A DNA stretch of 64,000 nucleotides from Triops longicaudatus (Eukaryota; Arthropoda; Branchiopoda; Notostraca; Triopsidae): positions 1-64,000 of the forward strand of contig JAGQDJ010000060.1 in the NCBI GenBank assembly GCA_022885665.1, written 5' to 3'. How positions within the stretch are numbered: position 1 is the first letter of the stretch; each line of letters opens with the position of its first letter. This document shows, one piece after another, positions 1-11,327 of the stretch. The notes beneath the pieces are model-generated. The model was not told where the DNA came from and made no database searches. It saw only the letters and a list, made by a program, of their open reading frames with translations. Both the position numbers and the translations under genes were made by a program.

Positions 1-33
1 TATATATATATTTTAAATAGACTTTTAAATTAC

Positions 34-2002
34 TTCTTAGCTTTAGGAGCAGTAGACTGATCAGCGTCAGCAACCGCGATTTCTGCTTCTTCCAACTTGA
101 CTTCAGTCAAAACGACGACTTCGACCGACGAACCGGACAAGCCTACCAATTTGGCGCCCGAATCGCCCGACGCAGACGCAACTAGCGCAATCTTGTAACG
201 ACCTCGGCTGGGATTGGCTGACAAGAAGTTGAGTTCGAACAATGCCCTAAAATACACAAAAATATGAATGTTCATTTGAAAAAAATACAATAGATAACGA
301 AACATAATGTGGACAACATAAAACACCATACGGAAATATAAAAACGGTAAAAAAATGGAACTAAAAAAGGAGATAAAGGTGATTTCTTGTACAATAACGT
401 AAGATATGATAAAATGTGTATTTTAAACTTCAAAGAGCGCCGTACTTGTCGCTAGAGGAAGGTGTCAGAGCGTGATTGGTCAAAATGACGGCATCGTCTT
501 GGATCCGGCTAGCAGATGTGACAGTTAAAGACAACTGGCTAATAGAATTGCCCAAGAGGTCGCTGACACGAACTTTGACCCAAGGTTGGTCGGCAGATAC
601 CATGACCGGGCTGGCCAGAGTGATGGCTACAGGGACGTGGAACTACAATAACGAACATGAATGAGTTAAACTAGCTTTTGGCGATCAGAGGTAAACTACT
701 TGGTTGTCTGACAAAACGTTGACCACATCCAACAAGAAATGAACACCTTTGGGGGTTTGCACCGAGCGACGGCTCACCAGGTACTCGGCAAACTTGAGCA
801 CGTGCTCCGCAGACACTGGAGGAGCTTTGTTAACCGTCCGTGAAAGTCGGTACGCTCCGTTGAGTACCAAAGCTACAAAAATAAATTAAAAGATGCACGA
901 AGATTAGTAACAATTCAAAAAATTTACCGAATCGGTGAAAGTAAATATTGCAATAAAATCACAAACTAATTGCACTGAAGTTGGTAAATTCACAAAACAA
1001 TGTAATTAGATTTCAGACTTTGATTTTCAGCCAAAAGGCCGAGAAGTAAAAACCAGAATATTTAAGTATAAATCTTCTTTTTAAGTTGGAAATTTATTAG
1101 AAGGGAAGGCTAAAAGTGTCGCACCCGTGACACTAAGGCCTCCTTCGAACTGCATCATGCGGTTGTCAACGGTATCGGCTTGGACGAAAGCGTCTTCAAT
1201 GCGGTTGTACAAAGAAAGGGCGTGTTCTTGGTCCAAAACAGTGCCGACATGGAAAGCCATGCCCAACGCGTTGACACTGTCGTCCTTTTTCAAGGCTGCC
1301 GTCAAAGCCTTTAAGGTTTTTGCACTGTCTAGGGAATAACCCAATGCCGACAAGCTCAAAGAGGCGTGGTAAATGTCAGCCACGGTGGCAGTGCCCGTAA
1401 TAGCGTCCATTAAATTCTATTTCAGATCAGAGACGATTATAAGAAAGTATAGGCTAAGTTGCCAGTGCGTTTTTGTGATTTACTTGCTGCAATTTGTCTG
1501 GAAGGTTGAGTTGGCATTCCTTAAGAGCTTTGCTCGTTTGACTCGCGTAAAATGCGGTCTCGGGAGTTAAACTTGAACCAAGCTGGGCTTGTAGCTTCTT
1601 GCAGATGGACTGAAGGGCGAAAAAAAAGTTGATAATTAGTATTATTTATAGGGAAAGCTAACAGAAAGATGGGAAACTACCTGTACATCGGGAATGTCTA
1701 CGTTGATTGCTTTTAAGCCAGCTACGCTGTGATGCAAAGTCGGCAAATCATTACTGGAAAGGGAGGATTCTAACATTTGTCGAAATTTAGAGACATCTGA
1801 TACGGTCAAATAGGATGACAGTCCATAACTGTGCGCTAAAAACAGGGAAACCAGCACACCGCACACTAAAACATTCCCTACAAAAATGCCAATAAAGAAA
1901 TTAGAGTACGTTCTATTGGTTCTTTATGACGTTTTTTGACAAATGAAAATAAGAAAACATAAAGTTGGAGGAGATTTCTATGAATTTACTTGTATTTCTC
2001 AT
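34..2002 (-). CDS. RPN2: Ribophorin II, OST subunit (5' part, seven exons)
   Basis: Subunit of the ER-membrane oligosaccharyltransferase that N-glycosylates nascent secretory proteins. Exons in transcript order are 1990-2002, 1681-1877, 1484-1609, 1125-1416, 700-872, 446-642 and 34-246. All introns are GT-AG and all phases agree. The start is a short first exon (MRNT plus one base) that joins a hydrophobic run, giving the signal peptide MRNTRNVLVCGVLVSLFLAH. The lumenal part then reads SSYLTVSDVSKF, ESSLSSNDLPTLHHSVAGLK, TATVADIYHASLSLSALG and, over the last junctions, NVLSDNQ/FHVPVAIT and ALFELNFLSANPSRGRY, which line up with recalled animal ribophorin II order. About 403 codons are present of the roughly 630 usual in animals. 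The C-terminal membrane helices lie beyond base 1: the last visible exon ends at a GTAATT donor at 33-28. Introns are short (57-251 bp). Confidence 0.93.
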
Positions 2003-2080
2003 TGTTTCTTATGACCGGCTTCTTCCACGACACGAACACTACACAGCCCTAAGCCCTGCCTCTGCTAGAGCCAGGTAGCA

Positions 2081-2099
2081 CCAATAGGAAAAGACCACG
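2081..2099 (+). promoter_or_regulatory. ER stress response element (CCAAT-N9-CCACG)
   Basis: CCAAT at 2081-2085, exactly nine bases, then CCACG at 2095-2099. This is the canonical ERSE spacing bound by NF-Y plus ATF6/XBP1 in vertebrates. It sits 79-97 bp upstream of the RPN2 start codon, on the strand opposite to the gene; the element is known to work in either orientation. RPN2 encodes an ER protein, so the placement makes biological sense. Function in this organism is inferred. Confidence 0.6.
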
Positions 2100-2103
2100 T
2101 TGC

Positions 2104-2111
2104 TGACGTCA
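2104..2111. promoter_or_regulatory. Palindromic CRE (TGACGTCA) upstream of RPN2
   Basis: A perfect 8-bp CREB/ATF palindrome lies 5 bp from the ERSE and about 102 bp upstream of the RPN2 ATG. ATF-family factors bind such sites. Together with the ERSE it marks the likely RPN2 proximal promoter. No TATA box is seen nearby. Confidence 0.5.
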
Positions 2112-2748
2112 CACGCTGCATGCCAGCGCTCTGTTTGAAATGCCCTACGCTAGCCGACTTCCCCGTAAAGCGCCACAATTCCCCGAATGGGAAGCGATTT
2201 TTTTCAAAATTACATCTCGGTTTATGCGAGTTCTTTTGACGAAAGGTTTTTTCCTTATTACAGCTTGTATATTAAATAATAATGCAACTGAAATAGTTTC
2301 AATAAGAAACTTTCTAAGCGAACGAAATTTGCGTTTTTGTTCCTATATGTGTAAAAAGGGGCGTGACTGGTCAATTTCGCAAAAATTTAGCTCTTTTCAA
2401 TGAGCAACATCAAACCATGTAGGTAAGTCACCCCAAGCTCCTATCTTTAGATAACCCATTATGTTTGCATATGAAATTTGGCCACTCTTTAAACGAGATT
2501 AGTGCATCGTTTCGTGGCATGAACTCGCTTAGTGCGCAATTCACTGTGGTTTTCAAGGCTCGTTATTCCTTTAGCGCGGGACAATCACTGCAGCAGATCG
2601 CGGTTCCCGAGCATACAGTACGTAAGAGACCCCTGTTGCTCGTATCGCTTTTTATTAAATTTTGGTATATTAGAACGCACTGTGAACATTAATAACTATT
2701 ATAAAGAATTGCAAAGGAACTAAAAAGTAATGAAGGTAACAAAGCAAA
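2112..2748. other. Intergenic spacer between PRPF39 3' end and RPN2 promoter
   Basis: The two genes are in tandem on the minus strand, with about 640 bp of unassigned AT-rich sequence between the PRPF39 poly(A) signal and the RPN2 promoter elements. No supported exon is seen; the 75-87 codon open frames on the plus strand have no recognisable product. Confidence 0.5.
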
Positions 2749-2754
2749 TTTATT
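2749..2754 (-). terminator. Poly(A) signal of PRPF39
   Basis: AATAAA on the minus strand, about 225 bp downstream of the PRPF39 stop codon (2979-2981) and the first canonical hexamer I see after it. This predicts a 3' UTR of roughly 250 bp. Confidence 0.5.
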
Positions 2755-2978
2755 TCAAGCAATTGTATTTCCAAGAATCGTCACCGACGTAAGACAATAA
2801 AAATAAAAATGCAATGTGTGTTTGCTTACAACTATGCCTGCCTCCGAAAATGTACCGAGACAAGAATTTTCCAAAAAGGATTCGATTTTCAGGGGAAGGA
2901 ATTTTTTACGCGCGTGCAATAACACCCCACAAAATATACCAATGTATTGTATTTTCTTGACATTCATTTTTTCTATTC

Positions 2979-5900
2979 TTAGTACTGTTGTTGAGGGTAG
3001 TAGCCCTGCCAATTTTGTTGGTAACCTTGTCCACCGTATCCCCATTGCCCGTATTGTTGGTAATATTGGCCGTATTGGGACTGGTCGTACGCACCGGCCG
3101 CTGTTGAAGGATCTGCTGCCACTGCCGCTGCTGTCGCAGTTTTATCTTCCATTTTCGCTTTCTTGGCATCAGGTCTAGAAAAAAATAAATAAATAAATAA
3201 AAAACATAAAAAATGAAGAATGCAAAAGAATTTTAAATCTTAATGTTTTGAAGTTAAAAATTCTTAAAATTTAAATACGACAAAACAGGCTTACAAATAA
3301 AATGTGTCAGACAAAAGTGTAAAGCAAATGAGGGAAATTTCCAAATGCTTTTTAAAACACCGTTGTCTTTTTAATATAGGCATTGTAACCGCGACCATAT
3401 CACAATATCAATAGCCGCTTCTCAAAATGCCAAAATTACGACTCAACACACTCGAAAAATAAAAAACCTGGATATAAGCGAGACACGCGCGTAAGCCAAC
3501 TGACCAGAAACAGTTTTACAGTATTTCTTTTTCCAAAAAGTGAAGTAAAAGTATTAAAAAGATTCGAAACTCTATGTACGCGTCACAGCCCGGATATAAG
3601 AGACTTTGAGCTGCCAAATGTCTTTTTGTGTTCGATAAACCGCACGTTACTAAAAATGTCTCGACCCGAATGTAAGAGACATGAACCCCGATGAGAACCT
3701 GGGTCGAATACGAGAGGTACGACTCCTTTTATAACAGTTACTATTCTGGCGATAAGAGTCTACGCAGAATGTAGCAGACATGACGCCGGATGTAGGAGAC
3801 AACACTTAACACAAAGATCCGAACCCGATGTAGTAGACCTCACTCTCCTGATGTAGCAGACTTGATCTGAACACGCAAAATACGAGCCCTGTTACGGGAG
3901 ACTTATTTTGCATGTGACAATCAAACCGTATAAGAGACAAAACACTGAACACAAGTGATACGACACCAGGATAAAGGAGAATCGCCGCGGATATATGAAA
4001 TTTGACAGTCGATACAACAGATTTGTATAATATATGAGAAACTAGCCTGGATATAAAGGATTCTACCTCGGTTGTGAGAACTTTCCTGTGCTTCATGTTC
4101 CTTACATCGGGGTCAAAGTGTATCCGAACAAAACTTGTTACAATTCGTTAGAGAACCGCTTGTAAAAGAATTTGTCTTGAATTACTCAATCATAGAAAAA
4201 TTCTTCCGTGAAAGGACGGTGATGAGTCAAAATTCGCACCAAAACATGACAGTCTAACTGGAATCTACTTAATTCCAAAAATTATTTTTACCCTTCTTCC
4301 GTTTTGCCTTCGGCTGCTAATTTGGCTGCCCGGGCTTCATCTGCCACTTTCTTCAGCTGTGCCAGCTCCTCTTGCGCAGTCCAGACCAAGTCTAAGCTGG
4401 TTCCGAACTCTTCGAGGAACTCGACCTTCCTTTGGGCGAATTTATATCGCTCTTCGGCGTCCAAAGGCGCCAAAATACCCCTGTCTAATGCTTCTACCAC
4501 CGCTTCTTGTTCCATTGGTAGCTTCTGATACTCCAAATCCACTAACTGCAGATACAAACGTGGGTTGGCGGACTCCTTATCTAAGGCTTTGAACAAAAAC
4601 TGTGACGCCAGACTGTGATCTCCTAGAACCTAATCCAAAATGGAAAATAATAATCATTATTTTTTTTTTTTAAAAAAATTCATCGTATGAGATTATTAAA
4701 AACTAAAATAAAAAATACAGTATAAAAATAAAGTAAACAAGAACCAAATTCAGCAACAATTATAACATACATATTTGAACAAAACGTTGGTGAGAAAATC
4801 AATAAGAACTTATCTACGAGCTATTCTAACCTGAATAGGTGCTAATAAATACCAATAAGAGGAAAATCAAACTGGAGGAATAAAAATCAGTTAAAATTCT
4901 AACAATTAACACCATTTTCCTTTGTTTACTGTTTTATAGTGTTATTTTCTCGTTTGTATTTTCTTGACGAGAAAAAATAACTAAAAATATAAAAAAATAA
5001 AAAGAAAACATTAAGAAAAACTACTAGAAATAATAAGAAAAATATTAAATCACATTACGAAACATTAAGAGAAAACATACTTTAGTTGCATAGCGTGCGG
5101 CTCGGACGGCAATATCAGCTCTGACGTCACCAGGTAATTCTTCTTTGTCTTTGTCGAGGTACGAGTGAAACAAGGCCAATACCGCAGGGTGACCAAAGTG
5201 CCCTCGTCGGAGAACGTGGATTCTCCTGACAGGAACAATGCCCAAATTGGGATGTTTCTTTTCCAACTGTTCTAAGATCTCCGACGCTACTGACACGTTT
5301 CCTAAACGAGAAAAAACAGACACCCAAAGACTTACTTCAAATTCACTACACACTTTCTCTGATACTATACAATCTTTAATACCAATATTGCAAGATCCAT
5401 CTACTGGCAACACAACTAAGACAAAGTCCATTTTTACTTATATCAGTATACAAAAAACGTGTCTTTACCCGTTTTCTCTTCGTAAGCAGCCCAATGTAAG
5501 TGAATATTGGGTTTATCTTGCAAATGAATGGTGCACGCTCGACGGAATACGTCTCTGATTCGGTTCTGTGTCTCATCACTCTTAGGCAAACTCTCCAAAT
5601 AGTTGACGTACTACGAAAAAGGAAGATGCAAAATTAATGAGAAAATAAAGAGACAAATTAATCGAATAATAAGAAAACAAGACAAATCAGTCTACAGATA
5701 AGAAAAATAAATAAAAGCGGAAATTACATAACACTTAACAGATACATTTACAAAGTCAAAAAATGATGGAAATTACTAACTGAAATATTTAACTGTATAA
5801 ATTTTTTTTTAAATATTTTTTTTAAAAGAACATGAAAAACTGCAGCTCTTGGCTTACTTTGAGCCAAAACTCTTCATAAAGCGCGCAGGCGATTAAGCAC

Positions 5901-8900
5901 CGTTCAAAGAGAATGACAATCCTTTCTTTGTTGCCTTTGGAGATTTCAAAGTCGGTGTATGACCTCCAGTTCTTTAATTGGCCACGTTCCAAAGGCTTCA
6001 CGTGGAAATAAGGTCGCTTGATGGCTTCTTCGTAACTCCAACGCTCGGCAATCGCGGCTTCGGTTTTCCGGTGCGTGGCCCGTCGCATAGTTTTGATGAT
6101 TTCTTTCATCTTGCTCATCTCTTCGTCGCTCAATTTGCCATCCTCATCAAGATCGCGTTTACCGTCCCCGCCCTCGTCGTCTTTATCTTGACGTCGACGC
6201 AAAACCTCTTGCTTAATCGTTTCGTACTCTTCCGGCGATAAAAGCTCTTTAGGATCATTCTGCGTTACCAAATCTTCGAAGCTGGAAAATCAAGCAAAAT
6301 AAACGAAAGGAAAAAAGAGAAAAATACAATATGTTAATTCCAGACGCATTTTCCGGGGCTCATTCTTACTTATCGAAGTGTGTCGAATGGAACTGCGTCG
6401 GAATCTTAAGCAGACGATCGTAAATACGGAATACGCGACCCAAATCGTCACGCTCCACCTCCCAATTAATATACAATTCCCAAATTCGATCAGATCTATC
6501 AAGAACAATGCCATAATCAGCCAAATATACAACACAAAAAAATGAAAAGCTTTCTGACTTGATTATGAAAGCTATTTCTGATACCAATATCACTGTAAAC
6601 ACCTTTGAAATCATTGAATTCTGACTGAATGGCTCAAGATTCGCACAAAAATAGAAAATCCTCTTGATATCGTCGAGGAGTTTCATTCTATGATAAACTG
6701 GTTCGTTTGCATTAGATAATTGGAAATCTTTCTTGAAATCATTGAAGATTCTCAATCAATCACGCAATATACTTATTAAATCCATTAAATTCGTTTGGAA
6801 TTTACAGAAGATGACTCAGGATTCGTACTAAATCCTTTAAAAATTTTCCAAAATCATTGAAGATTCTCACTAGTAACACAAATCTGTACTAAACCACAGA
6901 AAATTCTTTCTAGATAAGAAATATCTTTTATGCCTGCAATATTTGTTTCGATTTTGCTTTAAATTATACCTGAATTCGAGTCCGCAGGTGTCAACTGCTC
7001 TATCAAATTGTTGTCTGACGTAATCCTCGCGGGCCGCATGGTGCACACGGCAATAATTGAGGTAATGAAGCCACAGATCAACCGACAGGGGAATGGCCGC
7101 TAACCCGCGTTCGAACACCTACAAAACCACCATAAAGCGTTACCTATCTCGCATCCCAAATCAACCATATTTTAATAAATCTTTTTTTAATTAAGTAAAT
7201 ATGTAAATATAACCATGGCCATGGTCCCAATGCCCTAAAAATTCGATTTATAACATTTTTTAAAAAAAATAATTTTGATAACAATAAATTATGCCCATTG
7301 TGCTGCTACCTGGGCGTGGTTTTGCCCCCTTTTGCCGCCATTCCACCTTGTGAACGCCTCTCTTGCATCCAATTAACCCCCATTGGCTGGTCAAAAAACG
7401 AATCGCGAAATAATATATACGGGTTTGATAGCTTTTCCAAATATATAGCTTATGATTATAACTTAAATATAACTAAATATTTACATGGGTACTTTATTGC
7501 AAAATACTTTAATTATGTGGATTTACATACATAACAAAATAATACACAATTCTATGACTAAATGTTAGAATTGTAAAGAATATCAGAATATTATAAATGT
7601 CAATTATATATAATTTTCCGCGAAAGGACGGCTTTGGAGGGTGTGCGACACGCTGGGCGGGGTGAAAACGGGAAGCAACGATCGGTGAACACCACTAAGA
7701 AGCTAATTGGTTGGTTGGAATACAAGTTTTAATAAGAAATAAATGAATATAAATTAACCGATGGGTATTTTTGGTCGCCGGCATCTTCCAAAGGACATTT
7801 TCGGAGCGTGAAATATCATTTCCCATCCATACGTACCTGAAGGCCCCCCGTCTTGCCCCCCAGGGGGCGGAGCACAACTTTGTGAATGTCTCATCATGTG
7901 AGAGTGAGTGTATGTGCCCCATCAGACATTACAAAGTGAACCCGAAATCAAAACTTACGAGGATTAAGACATAATCGAGATAAGGGAATAATTGAATGTT
8001 TTAAACCAAGTCCAACCATTTTCTGGACTTTTTAGAACCAAAAACCACCTTTCCTTAGCCCAATTCGGATAATTTAGGACACAAGCTTATTCTTCCTTGC
8101 GTTTTAACCGCTAACAGAACTTAGCTTGCTTAAATTGGGATTATACAAACGCTTTGCCGTTGAAATAAGTGGTAATAGCAAATTTTTGCTTAATGAGACG
8201 CGTGATTCTGGAGAATGGGCTATAAAATGTTAAATTTAGTATGCATATTTCTAAAAAGAGTAACATTTGGCTGAAGTGGAGTGGTTCTTGGTCCTTTGGC
8301 TTAACTTGCTCGTTTTGTTGTGTCTTATAACGCGTTTTACCTGTTCGCAATCTTTTTTGTGGCCTTTCTTCTTCTCGTAGTCGGCGTATTTCTTCCAGTA
8401 ACCGTAGCAATACGGATAACGCGCCAAGAACGAGTCGTAGGCCTCGCGCGCAACTTCGAGATCGTTCTACGTAAGTTAAAAACACGAATTAGCGTTTTAA
8501 AAATTCGAACTGCTGCAACATGTGTGCTGCAAATACACTAAATTTAAGTAATACTTAAGTTGCCTTAAAAATTGAATAACTATAGTTAAATACGACGTAC
8601 AAACTCTTTAATTAAGCTTAGAATATTGAAAGTATGTACTTCTTGGTCGACGTATTGCAGCAGCGTGGTCCATGCATTAAAATCGCGCGGGTTTTCATCG
8701 ACTGTTTTCCAGTGTTTGTCTAAATCAGGTAAAAGTTTGGATTGTTTGTGCACCGGGCCTTCTTTTTCTTTCTTTTTCTTATCTTCCTTCTTAATTTCCT
8801 CCTCTTTCTTGATGCCGTTGCCCATCTTAAGACGTTTGGCTTCCTCCACCGCCGCTTTAAGATCAAAACCGAAGGATTTGACAGTATCGGGCGGAATGTC

Positions 8901-9608
8901 GAAGCGAGAACGTTTCCTGGACTCTGCAGCACTATGTAAACAAGCAAAAATTGAGGCAAAAACGTTAAGAAGGCTATTTGCAAAAAAGAAGGAAGAAGGG
9001 ATTTACTGTTCTTCTTTCACTTCAGTCGGTTGGGAAGGATTGCTGCCATCATCGGGTGCAGGTTTCCACGGACTGTTGGCCGAAGCGGAATTTTCCTCAT
9101 TTATGGCACTCATTTCAGCTCCATTTGCCGGCGCTGACATGTCATTACCTGAAAACATGGAAATCCACTAGAATTAACAAAAGCTAGGTTGAGAGAACCG
9201 GAAGTCCTCTAACTTACAAACTGCGTACGAATTATCTACAGACAAGTCTTACATAGCAAAGGATGGGAATCTACTAAAGAAACTTACTGTTCTCGGTTTC
9301 CATTTTTTCTCCTTTCATACCAGGAACTGAGTTGCTGTCGCCTTCAGCTTCGAAATTAGAGTTGCCGTATTGGCTCCAAGAGTCTCCTGTGTTTCCACTA
9401 GCGTACGGCACGGAGTCTTCGGAATCTGCCACTGATTTAACGTAAAAATTAATCAAAAGGCGACAAGTTTAGTCTTTCAAAGAAAACGCTATGGCAGGCA
9501 GCTGAAACTAAGACCATAACAAACAACAATAAATGACGCTTTTACGTAAATCATTCACAGAAACATGATATTTTTACATGACAGAACACAGAAAAATAAG
9601 AACTTACT
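2979..9608 (-). CDS. PRPF39: Pre-mRNA-processing factor 39 (12 exons, complete)
   Basis: HAT-repeat scaffold linked to the U1 snRNP; it acts in 5' splice-site recognition in the nucleus. Coding exons in transcript order are 9608 (one base), 9288-9431, 9007-9148, 8640-8931, 8341-8466, 6970-7118, 6370-6495, 5858-6281, 5469-5610, 5081-5301, 4292-4629 and 2979-3174. They sum to 2301 nt, or 766 residues plus stop, in phase at every GT-AG junction. Residues 1-95 are acidic/Ser-rich and about 120-155 are Lys/Glu-rich. HAT repeats run from about 160 (HWKTVDENPRDFNAWTTLLQ) through YPYCYGYWKKYADYEKK, GLAAIPLSVDLWLHYLNY, IKRPYFHVKPLERGQLKNW and FAQRKVEFLEEFG to about 670. The tail (720-766) is rich in Tyr, Gln and Gly and ends PQQQY. 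The start is ATG split as A|TG; an in-frame TAA lies four codons upstream. Length is slightly above the vertebrate protein (about 670). Confidence 0.95.
3175..4291 (-). other. PRPF39 last intron (1.1 kb) with degenerate repeat block
   Basis: Intron between the exons ending at 4292 and starting at 3174, with donor GTAAAA and acceptor TTTTTTCTAG. An AATA microsatellite sits at about 3183-3200. From about 3460 to 4060 it is filled by degenerate copies of a GGATGTAAGAGAC motif, described separately. No coding potential is seen. Confidence 0.8.
3460..4060 (+). repeat. Degenerate array of GGATGTAAGAGAC-type motif (block A)
   Basis: Roughly a dozen diverged copies of a (C)CCGGATGTAAGAGAC core occur in the same orientation. 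Examples are CCTGGATATAAGCGAGAC near 3467, CCCGGATATAAGAGAC near 3589, CCCGAATGTAAGAGAC near 3665, GCCGGATGTAGGAGAC near 3784, CCCGATGTAGTAGAC near 3823 and CCTGATGTAGCAGAC near 3849. Spacing is irregular at 25-120 bp. The same core recurs at 55.1-56.1 kb and as an inverted pair near 58.6 kb, so it is a dispersed family. It is probably transposon or satellite derived. Confidence 0.6.
4630..5080 (-). other. PRPF39 intron (451 bp), AT-rich
   Basis: Sequence between exons 5081-5301 and 4292-4629. It is very A/T-rich with poly-T/A runs. Donor is GTATGT and acceptor is TTGGATTAG. I see nothing else in it. Confidence 0.8.
6496..6969 (-). other. PRPF39 intron (474 bp)
   Basis: Separates exon 6970-7118 (ending ...CGLEF plus AG) from exon 6370-6495 (starting with the A that completes an Arg codon, then SDRIWELYINWE). 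It contains several similar short words (TTGAAATCATTGAA near 6600, 6730 and 6850), suggesting a weak internal repeat. No coding content is supported. Confidence 0.75.
7119..8340 (-). other. PRPF39 largest intron (1.2 kb)
   Basis: Between exon 8341-8466 (donor GTAAAA) and exon 6970-7118 (acceptor TTTTGTAG). It is AT-rich with a G+C-richer patch near 7620-7680 and a short C/G palindrome (GCCCCCCAGGGGGC) near 7854-7867. Open frames here have no recognisable product. Confidence 0.75.
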
Positions 9609-9722
9609 TTCAGCAGTTATTTAGTATTTAGCTAAAAGGATGACTTGGATTTCACGCGATGTAAATAGATTTAGTGTAAATATTTAGGCTTCGCCATGTA
9701 CAACGCAGCGTTGCCGGATTGG
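9609..9722 (-). promoter_or_regulatory. PRPF39 5' UTR exon and proximal promoter
   Basis: The non-coding first exon ends at 9608 with the A of the start codon, followed by a GTAAGT donor (9607-9602). A CCAAT box on the minus strand (9718-9722) lies about 110 bp upstream of that donor. No TATA box is evident. The transcription start itself cannot be fixed from sequence. Confidence 0.4.
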
Positions 9723-11184
9723 TTTAAGCCTCCTAAGCCGGGTGAGGAAAATGGAAATTTTTGGAGCGTTTGCTGCTAAAGAGGTATTCATTTATTGTTA
9801 GAATGGTTGAAATAAATATAGGTAAATATTGAATTATTAATAAGGACTACTGTATGGCCATGAAATTCGTCTGAAGAATTAATAATGGCAATCAAATTTT
9901 GGCGCGAAAAAGTATTGAAGCAGTCTACTTGTATAGAAAGGGTAGCAAATTTCCTTAATTTTGCGTGTTGAGGTGTGTCCATGTTTGAGGTGATCTTTAT
10001 GCTCTATAAAGGTCCCCCCGAGGTCAACCTTTCCGTTTGAGAACTTCATATCTTCCGTTTTCTATTCTTTCGCACAGAGACTGTAACAGTGTCTATACGG
10101 AATATTTTAAAGCGAAATTTGACAATTTTGCAGACAATCGCATGTTTTTAGTTTGTGTCTCTTGTGAAAATTCGTATGGTAGACTACCTGATATAGCAGA
10201 CAAATTTATTGAAGTGTCTAGGAGAAGTTGGGTAAGTGTTACGCGTAGAACTGTCTCATTATTCGTTGTATTGTGTAAAACTGGTAAGCGTAGAAGTTCA
10301 AAACTCGTTGACGAGGGAATGTTTCGATCTTGGGTACCATGGGCTTTTCCTTTTCGGTAATGTCGGTTCTTTTCCACTGCATTACCGCAAGAGTTTGTCA
10401 CTCGATAGGTCTTTTGCTATAAAAACAATTGCAACTGAGTTGCAATTACCACTTGAAAGAAATATATAAAGTAAGGTGTCCAATTGTCGACTACTGAAGA
10501 TTGCGTTGCGTATCTCAAAGACGTGGCTCGAGATTTTTCAACCAAAATCCTGCAACAAACTTATATACTCATCGCTTTATTGTAATCCCTAGCTTAATAC
10601 GACTTAACTTCAGTAAATATTTTATATTCGAATATATTCGGCAAGAGACAAAAACAATTTGAAAAATACCTGCCCAAAAGCCTCCTACTCTACAAATTAT
10701 GCGCATTAAAAGAAAAAAATGCTTGTGGCTGCAACTGAGCAAATTTATGTTGTTTATTTATTATAGCAAACAGATATCAGCCTTCGAAACAGCTGACCTG
10801 GAATTATGATTCAATTTACTACCTGTTCACTTATTCTCAGGCGAGCGGTATAACACTAGCGCTTCAGGCTCTAACTCACGTGTTAGAGATTAGACGCCTT
10901 TTAGCACATCCCTGGTAGACACCATTAAGCCTGAGTCTTTTAAAATGTTTGAATTGTCTAGTAGTTCACAGACACAGAATTGCTTGACAAATTTAGATGC
11001 AAACGATTCTTTAGAAAAAGAAGAAACGAAACTGCTTAAGACACAGGTTAAATAAGTTGTTACTTGTAAATTAGAAGCTCTCAGAACTAACCCGCTGGAT
11101 TTAAGGAGCACGCCTTTAAACTTAGACTGCATACAGCTTGTAAACAAATGAAAGAAAGACCGCGTTTTCTTGAATGTTGTAATT
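9723..11184. other. Intergenic region upstream of PRPF39
   Basis: AT-rich sequence without a supported gene. A TATAAA-like site at about 10004 is followed by a short open frame ending at a good GTAAGT donor (about 10232), but that frame overlaps a copy of the GATATAGCAGAC repeat motif near 10190 and matches no family I know. Confidence 0.45.
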
Positions 11185-11230
11185 TCGCGACATATAGAGC
11201 ATAAAATATCGCGACATATAGAGCATAAAA
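11185..11230. repeat. 22-bp direct duplication, period 24
   Basis: TCGCGACATATAGAGCATAA (plus AA) at 11185-11206 is repeated exactly at 11209-11230, separated by two bases. It lies between the peptide gene's possible poly(A) signal and the PRPF39 upstream region. Confidence 0.85.
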
Positions 11231-11267
11231 GCCCCATAAAGGAACTACTTATTTGTAGGAAACACTT

Positions 11268-11273
11268 TTTATT
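11268..11273 (-). terminator. Possible poly(A) signal of the secreted-peptide gene
   Basis: AATAAA on the minus strand, about 350 bp downstream of the peptide stop codon and just beyond the hAT MITE. If used, it would place the whole MITE in the 3' UTR. No closer canonical hexamer was found. Confidence 0.25.
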
Positions 11274-11327
11274 GAACAATGCGACTAGAGCCACGTTACA
11301 AGTTGACCACGAGAAACAGCACATTTT

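Noticed and set aside
3806..4096. 96-codon minus-strand frame inside the PRPF39 intron
   Set aside because: It is made of the degenerate repeat block and lies within an intron whose flanking exons join in phase.
10141..10240. Exon-like frame ending at a perfect GTAAGT donor, with a TATA-like site upstream
   Set aside because: The frame includes a copy of the GATATAGCAGAC repeat motif and resembles no protein; the TATA-like word is common in this AT-rich DNA.
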